A stretch of DNA of 38,701 bases, taken from contig QHXW01000288.1 in the NCBI GenBank assembly GCA_003223115.1, forward strand, positions 1 through 38,701, written 5' to 3'. The notes under the pieces are model-generated. The model worked only from the letters and a program-made list of their open reading frames with translations. It was not told where the DNA came from and did not search any database. This DNA comes from Acidobacteriota bacterium (GTDB taxonomy: Bacteria > Acidobacteriota > Terriglobia > Bryobacterales > Bryobacteraceae). The position numbers and the translations under genes were made by a program. Shown one piece after another: positions 32,239 to 38,701 of this stretch (position 1 is its first letter; each line of letters begins with the position of its first letter).

Positions 32239-34731
32239 ATGCAGACGCTTCTGGAACTCCTTTCGGAAATGCGCCAGTTGAGTGGCCGTGAAGCGCTGCG
32301 TTTTTATAACGGCTTTCGCACCTGGAAACTGACTTACGGTGAACTCTACGGACGCATCGGCGCGTGCGTGGCGTACCTTGATCGGCAAGGTATCCAAAAG
32401 GGCGACCGCCTCGTCATCTGGGGTGAAAATCGAACCGGGTGGGTCACGGTTTTCTGGTCCTGCGTTGCCCGCGGGATACAAGTGGTACCGGTGGATTATC
32501 GTTCGTCGCCCGAACTGGTGCGGCGCATCCATCGAGAGGTGCGCGCCCGCTTATTGGTTACCGGTGATCTGGTTGACGCCTCGGCGTTCGACGTCAAGCA
32601 GGTCTCCTTCTCGGAAGTTGAAACATTGCCGATTCAGCACGATCTTGAGCTTTCTGAGATTTCGCTTGATGATGTCGTTGAAATTGTCTACACGTCCGGG
32701 ACTACCGGCGAGCCGATGGGCGTTGTGCACCGTCACAAGAATATTTGCGCAAATCTCAATCCCATCGAGGGCGAGATGCACAAGTATGAAAAATTAGCCC
32801 GGCCTTTCCAGCCGGTGCGCATCTTGGACATGCTGCCGTTGAGCCATCTGTTCGGCCAGTCGCTCGGCCTGTTCACGCCGCTGCTGCTGGGTGGCGCGGT
32901 AGTTTTCATGACTGAGCTTCACGCGGGCGCCATTTTCGAAACCATTCGCCGAGAGCGCGTTTCGGTACTGGTTTCGGTGCCCAAGCTGCTTCTCAACCTG
33001 CAGCATGAGATCGAGCGCCGCTTTCATCCGCGGGACGTGCAGGCCCGCCGGAAGGGAATTCCAGGCATCATCGAGCGCTGGTGGCGCTACAGAAAAGTTC
33101 ACGCCGCGCTTGGTTTCAAATTCTGGGCGGTGATTGTGGGGGGCGCCGAAGTGAACGCCGACGTGGAAGCGTTCTGGACGCGCTTGGGCTTTCTGGTGAT
33201 TCAGGGTTATGGCCTTACAGAAACCAGCCCCGTGGTTGCGCTGAACCATCCCTTCAATGCGCGCCGTGGCTCCATCGGAAAGCCGCTGCCGGGACAGGAA
33301 GTGAAAATTGCTCTGGACGGCGAAATCCTGGTGCGCGGTGCGAGCGTCATCGAAGAGTACCTGGGAGCGCGTGCCAATGAGCAGAGGCGCCTGGAAGACG
33401 GCTGGCTGCATACCGGAGATATCGGCGAGATCGATGCCGAGGGCCGGCTCTATTACAAGGGTCGCAAGAAAGAAATGATTGTGACCGCTGAAGGACTCAA
33501 TGTGTATCCGCCGGACGTGGAAGCCGTGCTGAATGCGCTGCCGCAAGTAAGGGATAGTGCGGTCGTCGCGCTACGCAAAGGTGGCGAGGAACTGGTGCAT
33601 GCGGTCTTGATCTTGCGCGATCCCCCTGCCGATCCAGCCGCCCTCATCGCCAACGCTAACCGAGGGCTGGAATCACACCAGCGCATTCGCAGTTGGTCGG
33701 TGTGGCCGGAAGAGGACTTTCCGCGCACTCCCTCCACCATGAAGGTGAAACGCGGTGAAGTGGCGCGGCGCATTTTGCAAGGCGGGCCCGTGGGGCAAGG
33801 CGATGGAATCGAAAGCATCGTGGCACGCCTCCGGGGAGGCGGGGCGCACGCCGGCGAGGCCCTCGATATCTCGTCACTCGAGCGCGTCGAACTTCTTTCT
33901 GAGATCGAGAGCCACTATGGAGTGGAGGTTGACGAGGGCCGGTTTGCCGATGTTTCAACAATTGGCGATCTCAAGAACCTGCTGCGTGAGCAGGGCGATC
34001 TGCGTATCGAACAGGCGCGCATCTTACTGCCACGGTGGTCGCGCCGCTGGCCGGCAAACGCTCTGCGATGGCTGGCGCTAGAAGCTTTGATCCTGCCGTT
34101 TTTCCGGATCCTCGCCAGATTGCAAGTCGAAGGCACGGAGAGCCTCGCGAAGGTCGAGGCGCCGGTGCTATTTGCCTCCAACCACCAAAGCCATCTCGAT
34201 ACGCCGGCGATTTTCGCGGCGCTCCCACGTCGTTTGCGCCACCGGTTGGCTCCCGCAATGTCGCAAGATTACTTCCGGGCCTGGCTCCAGCCGCGAGGTG
34301 GTTCATTCGGAGAACGATTCTCGCAAATGTTGCAATATTTTCTGGCGGTTGGACTTTTCGGTGCATACCCGTTGCCCCAGCGCATGTCAGGCGTGCGCCG
34401 TGCCCTCAAATACACCGGCGAGTTGATTGACGATGGCCGCTGTCCGCTGGTGTACCCGGAAGGAAAGCGCACTCCGGATGGAACACTACAACCGTTCAAG
34501 AGCGGTATCGGTCTCATGGCGACGCGCCTCCATGTTCCGGTGGTGCCAATCTATGTCTCAGGGCTGTACGAGATCTATTCAATCCACGATGAGTGGCTGC
34601 ACTGGGGCACAGCTAAGGTGAAGCTCGGCCCGCCTTTGGACCTTGAAAATGAACCCGATGAACAGAGCGCCACGCGGACCGTGGAACAAGCGATTCACAA
34701 GATGGCCAGCCGGGGTGATGCGTCTACTTGA
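32239..34731 (+). CDS. AMP-dependent acyl ligase / acyl carrier / PlsC acyltransferase fusion
   Basis: An 830-residue three-domain protein. Residues about 1-500 are an adenylating ligase with YTSGTTGEPMGVVHRHKN (151-168), GYGLTETSPVVAL, DGWLHTGDIGEIDAEGRLYYKGRKKEMIV. About 530-590 look like a phosphopantetheine carrier: LDISSLERVELLSEIESHYGVEVDE, with Ser546 as the likely arm site, although the usual Asp before it is Ser. About 610-830 are a PlsC-type acyltransferase with the catalytic His649/Asp654 (NHQSHLD) and YPEGKRTPDG near 740. It could activate a fatty acid, hold it on its own carrier and pass it to a lysolipid, a self-contained version of the Aas reaction. The last 8 bp overlap the convergent subunit-3 gene. 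Confidence 0.9.
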   Translation: MQTLLELLSEMRQLSGREALRFYNGFRTWKLTYGELYGRIGACVAYLDRQGIQKGDRLVIWGENRTGWVTVFWSCVARGIQVVPVDYRSSPELVRRIHREVRARLLVTGDLVDASAFDVKQVSFSEVETLPIQHDLELSEISLDDVVEIVYTSGTTGEPMGVVHRHKNICANLNPIEGEMHKYEKLARPFQPVRILDMLPLSHLFGQSLGLFTPLLLGGAVVFMTELHAGAIFETIRRERVSVLVSVPKLLLNLQHEIERRFHPRDVQARRKGIPGIIERWWRYRKVHAALGFKFWAVIVGGAEVNADVEAFWTRLGFLVIQGYGLTETSPVVALNHPFNARRGSIGKPLPGQEVKIALDGEILVRGASVIEEYLGARANEQRRLEDGWLHTGDIGEIDAEGRLYYKGRKKEMIVTAEGLNVYPPDVEAVLNALPQVRDSAVVALRKGGEELVHAVLILRDPPADPAALIANANRGLESHQRIRSWSVWPEEDFPRTPSTMKVKRGEVARRILQGGPVGQGDGIESIVARLRGGGAHAGEALDISSLERVELLSEIESHYGVEVDEGRFADVSTIGDLKNLLREQGDLRIEQARILLPRWSRRWPANALRWLALEALILPFFRILARLQVEGTESLAKVEAPVLFASNHQSHLDTPAIFAALPRRLRHRLAPAMSQDYFRAWLQPRGGSFGERFSQMLQYFLAVGLFGAYPLPQRMSGVRRALKYTGELIDDGRCPLVYPEGKRTPDGTLQPFKSGIGLMATRLHVPVVPIYVSGLYEIYSIHDEWLHWGTAKVKLGPPLDLENEPDEQSATRTVEQAIHKMASRGDAST

Positions 34732-35254
34732 CTTCGTATCCTGCGAATTCCTGCAAATAAACGTTTCCCTTGTACTCCATCTCCTGATGAATACCGATTT
34801 TTGAGGTGTAATACGCGTACGCGGTATCGCGCTTGAGCCGATCGAAGAACTGCTCCTCGGGCAATTCCGGTTTTTGCTCATTTTTCGAGATGCGCTGGAG
34901 CACCGCCATCCGCTGATCCGGCGTCGCCTGCATGAAAGGCCTCCCATGCATTTCCTGCGAGATGGCGTCGATGCGCCTCAAGCCGTCACGCCACTTCTGT
35001 TTCGGCTGGTCTCCAAACGATTCCGCCAGACGCGCGTCGATGTATTCCGCCACTTGTGCCGCGCGCGCTCCGGGAGAGTGATCGTCGGTGGGAATAATCA
35101 GCTCCGTCAGCTCGTCCACCAAAGCAAATTCATCCTTCGTGAAGAACCGGGGAGCCTTCTCTGTAGCTTGAGAACTGGCGCCGGCCGTCGCCATGGCCGC
35201 TGCCGCGGTAATCTGAATCAGCTCGCGTCGAGTGAGGTTGTTGTCGTCGGCCAT
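34724..35254 (-). CDS. Gluconate 2-dehydrogenase subunit 3-like Tat protein
   Basis: 176 residues with a twin-arginine leader (NNLTRRELIQITAAAAMATAGASSQA) and a Gluconate_2-dh3 domain (FTKDEFALVDELTELIIPTDDHSPGARAAQVAEYIDARLAESF, KWRDGLRRIDA). In this class the small subunit carries the Tat signal and takes the folded flavoprotein partner across the membrane with it. A Shine-Dalgarno (AAGGAG) lies about 8 nt upstream and the ATG overlaps the partner's TGA by 1 bp (TGATG). The cytochrome c subunit of three-part gluconate dehydrogenases is not in the window. Confidence 0.9.
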   Translation of the reverse strand: MADDNNLTRRELIQITAAAAMATAGASSQATEKAPRFFTKDEFALVDELTELIIPTDDHSPGARAAQVAEYIDARLAESFGDQPKQKWRDGLRRIDAISQEMHGRPFMQATPDQRMAVLQRISKNEQKPELPEEQFFDRLKRDTAYAYYTSKIGIHQEMEYKGNVYLQEFAGYEVK

Positions 35255-37050
35255 CAGATCTCTCCTTTCCGGAACTGATCCGCCAAGTAATCACACGATC
35301 GCCAGGCCAGAGCCATGATGGTCCAGGTCGGGTTCTGGCAGGAGGCGCAGACGTGGCTGCTGCCGTCCACCACAAACAGGTTCTTCACATCGTGGGACTG
35401 CTGGAACTGATTGAGCACCGAAGTTTTCGGGTCCGAACCCATACGCGCAGTGCCCAGCTCGTGGATAGACCAGCCCTCGGTGAGCAGCTCGCGATCGACC
35501 TCGACCACTTCAATCTCCGCTTCCTCAAACATTTCCTGCGCCGTCTGTGCCATGTCTTTGGCCATTTTTTTCTCGTTATCGCCAAATTTATAATGGAACC
35601 GCAGCGCCGGAATGCCCCAATTGTCCTTTACGTCGGGATCGATATCGACGTAGTTTTCGTATCGCGCGAGGACTTCGCCAAATCCTCCCATCTCGATATA
35701 CGCTCCGGCGTAATCGCGCACCTGCTTCTTATACGTCTTACCGAATCCGGGCGTGCTGTACACGCCGCGCGGGAACATGCTATTGCCGCTCGAGCCCTCG
35801 AAGCCGTAACCGCGAATGAAATCCGGCTGGCGGTCGGACAAATTGCGAAATCGCGGTAGATAAAACCCGCCGGGACGGCCATCGTCCACTGTGCGGGGCT
35901 TGCCCACCATATTTTTCACGATCCCCGTGACGCTCGGCCCCATAATGTGCTCGCAGAAGTTATGACCTACGTGCCCGCTGGAGTTGCCGATGCCGTTCGG
36001 ATACAGCGTGGATTTCGAGAGCAGCATCAATCGCGCGGTCTCCAGTGTGGAGGCCGCCAACACAATGGCCTTTCCCTTGGCTTCGTAAGTCTTGCCGGTA
36101 TCCGTATCGATGAAAGTTACGCCGCGCACTTTGCCGCTGACGGGATCCACTGTAACTCCAGCGGCCGTCGAATTGGTGCGTATCGTGAGGTTGCCCGTAT
36201 CGAGCGCCGGGAAAATCAGGCCGGTTGGAGAATCGAATGCCGCATGAATATCGCAACCGCCGGTGCGCCGCTCGCATGCTCCACGTCCGAAACACCGGCT
36301 GCGGTATTTGTTGTGCTTCAGGCCATCGGTGGTCACGCCAGCACGGTAAGGAGTCAAGATGCGGCCCTTTTTGATGAGACTTTCGCGCAGCATCATCTCG
36401 GATTTTGTGAGCCGGATGGCGCGCTGGAAAATTCCGTCAGGCAGGTGCGGCAAGCCTTCTTTGTGGCCGGAAATGCCGAGATACAGATCGACCTTGTCGT
36501 AATAGGGTTCGAGATCCTTATAGGAGATGGGCCAATCTTCACCGAATCCGTCGCGGCTCTTGGCCTTGAAATCGTAATCGGAAAGCCGTAGCGCCAGCCG
36601 CCCCCAGATGTTGGTTTTGCCGCCGAGACAGCGCGCACGCACCCACGCGTATGGCGTCCCTGTGTACGGATTCTGTCTCTCCTCGACCACGATGTTCTTG
36701 CTGTAATCGGCGCCGTTCCAACCCTCGACATAGTTGTAGACGTGTTTGAACGGCATGCCATTGGCGTACGGACGCGGGCGAAGATTGTATTCATTCCGGC
36801 TGAGGGCGTGAGAATCGGGCGGCAGGCCTCCCCTCCGCGGGTGGTCATAGGGCCATTCCATCGACTTGAGTTCTTTGTTGATGTTGAGTCTTTTGCCGGC
36901 TTCAAGCAGCAGTACTTTCATGCCCTTCGCAGTGAGCGCGTGCGCAGCCATTCCCCCGGCCGCCCCTGAGCCCACCACGATCGCGTCATAGACGCGTATC
37001 AAGTCAACGTCATTTGCGGTCGGCTTGTCCGGAGAGAAGAAAAAACTCAC
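35254..37050 (-). CDS. GMC family FAD-dependent oxidoreductase
   Basis: 598 residues. A Rossmann FAD site opens the protein: YDAIVVGSGAAGGMAAHALTAKGMKVLLLEAG. GGKTNIWGRLALRLSDYDF is the FAD-linked loop, and the C-terminal catalytic region shows SIHELGTARMGSDPKTSVLNQFQQSHDVKNLFVVDGSSHVCASCQNPTWTIMALAWRS, with the His and Asn expected of GMC enzymes. There is no signal peptide; export probably relies on the Tat leader of the subunit 3 encoded next. It oxidises a sugar, sugar acid or alcohol; the substrate cannot be read from sequence. The start is GTG at 37050, overlapping the upstream stop as GTGA. Confidence 0.93.
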   Translation of the reverse strand: MSFFFSPDKPTANDVDLIRVYDAIVVGSGAAGGMAAHALTAKGMKVLLLEAGKRLNINKELKSMEWPYDHPRRGGLPPDSHALSRNEYNLRPRPYANGMPFKHVYNYVEGWNGADYSKNIVVEERQNPYTGTPYAWVRARCLGGKTNIWGRLALRLSDYDFKAKSRDGFGEDWPISYKDLEPYYDKVDLYLGISGHKEGLPHLPDGIFQRAIRLTKSEMMLRESLIKKGRILTPYRAGVTTDGLKHNKYRSRCFGRGACERRTGGCDIHAAFDSPTGLIFPALDTGNLTIRTNSTAAGVTVDPVSGKVRGVTFIDTDTGKTYEAKGKAIVLAASTLETARLMLLSKSTLYPNGIGNSSGHVGHNFCEHIMGPSVTGIVKNMVGKPRTVDDGRPGGFYLPRFRNLSDRQPDFIRGYGFEGSSGNSMFPRGVYSTPGFGKTYKKQVRDYAGAYIEMGGFGEVLARYENYVDIDPDVKDNWGIPALRFHYKFGDNEKKMAKDMAQTAQEMFEEAEIEVVEVDRELLTEGWSIHELGTARMGSDPKTSVLNQFQQSHDVKNLFVVDGSSHVCASCQNPTWTIMALAWRSCDYLADQFRKGEI

Positions 37051-37505
37051 CGGTTTGTTCCTCGGACCATAGCACTGAACGCTTCATATGAGCCCTGTTG
37101 TTTTTCATCCTCGATCATCGCTTTGGCGACAGTCTCAAGATTTTTTGCCAGTTTGGGATTTTTGTTGCCCTCGCGCACCGCTGGTACGATATCGCGGATG
37201 CGCTCCCAGACAAACAGAAGTTCACGATTATTTTGCGCGAAGAGTTCCTCATGCAGTACGCCACTAGTCACGAATGACGCCGCCATATCCCAATAGCTGG
37301 TGACCATGCGGTGATACGCGTGTTCTTGCGAACCATGCGGACACAACTTTCCGAACTCCTCAATGTTGCGCGCGTGAAAGTTCTTGAAAAACCAGTCACG
37401 GGCCTGTCGCAGCTTTTCCTCGCGCCGCAAATCATAAAGGCGCAGGATCAGGTTCGCGTCCTCGTGGGTTGCCGGTCTTTGCATTTGTGACGTCTTCGAA
37501 GCCAT
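37047..37505 (-). CDS. Small helical protein of the GMC oxidoreductase operon
   Basis: 152 residues without signal peptide or membrane helix and rich in charged helices (HEDANLILRLYDLRREEKLRQARDWFFKNFHARNIEEFGKLCP, YHRMVTSYWDMAASFVTSGVLHEELFAQNNRELLFVWERIRDIVPAVREG). No named family is recognised with confidence. It has a strong Shine-Dalgarno, AGGAGG, about 10 nt before its ATG, and is coupled to the GMC gene by a GTGA overlap. A chaperone or assembly factor for the flavoprotein before Tat export would fit its place, but this is inference. Confidence 0.78.
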   Translation of the reverse strand: MASKTSQMQRPATHEDANLILRLYDLRREEKLRQARDWFFKNFHARNIEEFGKLCPHGSQEHAYHRMVTSYWDMAASFVTSGVLHEELFAQNNRELLFVWERIRDIVPAVREGNKNPKLAKNLETVAKAMIEDEKQQGSYEAFSAMVRGTNR

Positions 37506-37514
37506 TGTGGTTTC

Positions 37515-37520
37515 TCCTCC
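37515..37520 (-). promoter_or_regulatory. Strong Shine-Dalgarno of the GMC operon
   Basis: AGGAGG on the minus strand just upstream of the ATG at 37505. It confirms the start of the 152-residue protein and contrasts with the SD-less heads elsewhere in the window. Confidence 0.6.
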
Positions 37521-37642
37521 TGATTTTTCAGTTTACCGCTAAGCGGGAGCGGCATCTCTTGTGGCTCCGATTCGGAACCAGGCACGAATCGAACGAGCGG
37601 ATGGCCGGTCAATGCGTCGGCCACACGATTACAAAACTGCCG

Positions 37643-38701
37643 CTAGAACAACCGTTCCTGCTTTTTAAGCGTTCCAAAACTGCCGATATTGGCGACGGCG
37701 AATGCCACACGGAATTGATTCTCGTTGCGTACTCCGAAGCTGAAGCGGCGATATTGGATGCTCAGCCCGCAACAATCCGTGTTATACGTTACCTGCGTGG
37801 TCGCGAACTGCATGACGCCGATGCGGTAATCATATATGGCGTCGAAACCAGCGTTCCATCCGCGGTGATTTTGGTCCCCATAGCCGATGCGTCCACGGAA
37901 TTGATTGGCGTTGGGCGAAAGAATCGTGGAGGTATTGCCCGCATACGTCACATCATGCACGAGGGTGTGTCCCGCCGAGATGAAAAACTGCCCGCGGCGG
38001 ATGTCACCGGTGAATCCACTGTTCATCAGCTTGTCTCGAAGCGGATCATAGTCCGCGCGCCATTCGAAACCAAATCCGGGCTTCGGGCTCGCACGCAACA
38101 CCGAAATTACGGGCGAATAATTCCGCGCTTGGTCTAGAAACGCATATGGCGTCAGATCCACCGAACTCATTACTACGTTGCGTTGTCCCGGAACAATGGC
38201 TCCGCCGAAAGTGGGATCGAAGTAACGGCGCTGCGACACCTGCCAGCTGAAAACCTCTGAAACGTCGTTTCCGCGCTTCGTGTACAGCCGATTGGTGAGG
38301 GAAATTTCGATTTCATTGGTGTTTGAGATCAGGTCCATTTCATCGAAGCGAATAATCTGGGAGAAATCCTCCACGCCGCTCACATAGCGATAGGAGGCCC
38401 TCGGCTCCACCACATGTTTGAGTTTGTCGCCCAGCCATGTCTTGCGGTTGAATGCGCGTTCGAACGAGGGCGCGATCATCTCGACCGTTACTGCACGGGA
38501 GTTGCGGTTGAAGCTTGTACCTAAGATGTACAGATCCTGCTGTATTTCACCGTAATGCGTCTCGCGAACAGAAAAGGCGGGCACAATGTGGAAGCCCTTC
38601 CAGCGAAACGCCGTCATCACGCGAGGAGCGAGATCGGCCCGTCCGGAAAATTGGCGCGTCTGGAACAACGGTTGCGTGCGCCTCAGCAAACCGATACTGG
38701 A
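37643..38701 (-). CDS. lptD: LPS-assembly protein LptD, C-terminal barrel (5' end outside window)
   Basis: The frame is open to the right edge, so the start is missing; 352 residues are visible. Alternating aromatic/hydrophobic strands read as an outer-membrane beta-barrel: FRWKGFHIVPAFSVRETHYG, LKHVVEPRASYRYVSGVEDFSQIIRFDEMDLISNTNEIEISLTNRLYTKR and VTYNTDCCGLSIQYRRFSFG. The HxxEPxxxYRYV segment and the late Cys-Cys pair in YNTDCCGLSIQY, close to the C-terminus, are LptD hallmarks; these cysteines form the disulfides to the N-terminal domain. LptD inserts lipopolysaccharide in the outer leaflet, so the organism should be diderm with LPS. The protein ends in phenylalanine, the usual last residue for barrel insertion. 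Confidence 0.88.
   Translation of the reverse strand, partial: SSIGLLRRTQPLFQTRQFSGRADLAPRVMTAFRWKGFHIVPAFSVRETHYGEIQQDLYILGTSFNRNSRAVTVEMIAPSFERAFNRKTWLGDKLKHVVEPRASYRYVSGVEDFSQIIRFDEMDLISNTNEIEISLTNRLYTKRGNDVSEVFSWQVSQRRYFDPTFGGAIVPGQRNVVMSSVDLTPYAFLDQARNYSPVISVLRASPKPGFGFEWRADYDPLRDKLMNSGFTGDIRRGQFFISAGHTLVHDVTYAGNTSTILSPNANQFRGRIGYGDQNHRGWNAGFDAIYDYRIGVMQFATTQVTYNTDCCGLSIQYRRFSFGVRNENQFRVAFAVANIGSFGTLKKQERLF

Overview
The window looks like chromosomal DNA of an acidobacterium of the Solibacter/Bryobacter type (Bryobacterales). The strongest marker is a secreted protein at 20910-22781 whose C-terminus matches the TIGR03437 domain, which is expanded in Candidatus Solibacter. Supporting signs are two PSCyt1/DUF1549/DUF1553 + DUF1501 gene pairs (shared by Planctomycetes and Solibacteres), Gram-negative envelope genes (LptD, an MlaF-type ATPase), secreted TPR proteins and moderately high G+C. 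The placement is inferred from family distribution, not from a search.

Layout. 1-5.0 kb: fabD and an argD-type aminotransferase diverge from 24 bp; then manC and a signal peptidase gene that has lost its membrane anchor (minus strand), and an overlapping pair of four-helix EamA/SMR-like proteins (plus). 5.0-11.1 kb: mobA and an orphan MlaF-like ATPase (minus); a plus-strand cell-wall run of a lytic transglycosylase and an AMIN-amidase, followed by a GATase and a large protein interrupted by one in-frame TAA. 11.1-14.1 kb: rnc and two secreted TPR proteins (minus). 14.1-17.3 kb: korA-korB, 2-oxoacid:ferredoxin oxidoreductase. 17.3-20.7 kb: a DUF1549 + DUF1501 pair carrying three frameshifts. 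20.9-25.1 kb: the TIGR03437 protein and a three-gene TPR/coiled-coil operon. 25.3-27.7 kb: wreckage of a CheA kinase and a sigma-54 response regulator. 27.8-32.2 kb: an intact PSCyt1/DUF1549/DUF1553 protein, a 45-residue coiled-coil protein and an intact DUF1501 protein. 32.2-34.7 kb: an AMP-ligase/acyl-carrier/PlsC fusion. 34.7-37.5 kb: a three-gene operon with a GMC oxidoreductase and a Tat-exported subunit 3. 37.6 kb to the end: the C-terminal barrel of LptD, cut by the window edge.

No tRNA, rRNA, CRISPR array, insertion sequence or phage gene was recognised. Two things stand out. First, most transcription-unit heads have a TANNNT -10-like hexamer 6-9 nt before the start codon and no Shine-Dalgarno, which predicts widespread leaderless mRNAs; genes inside operons, and a few heads, have good Shine-Dalgarno sites instead. 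Second, the window holds many broken genes (lepB, the 9.5-11.1 kb protein, the DUF1549/DUF1501 pair, cheA, the sigma-54 regulator). This means either active gene decay or a poor assembly, and raw reads would decide.
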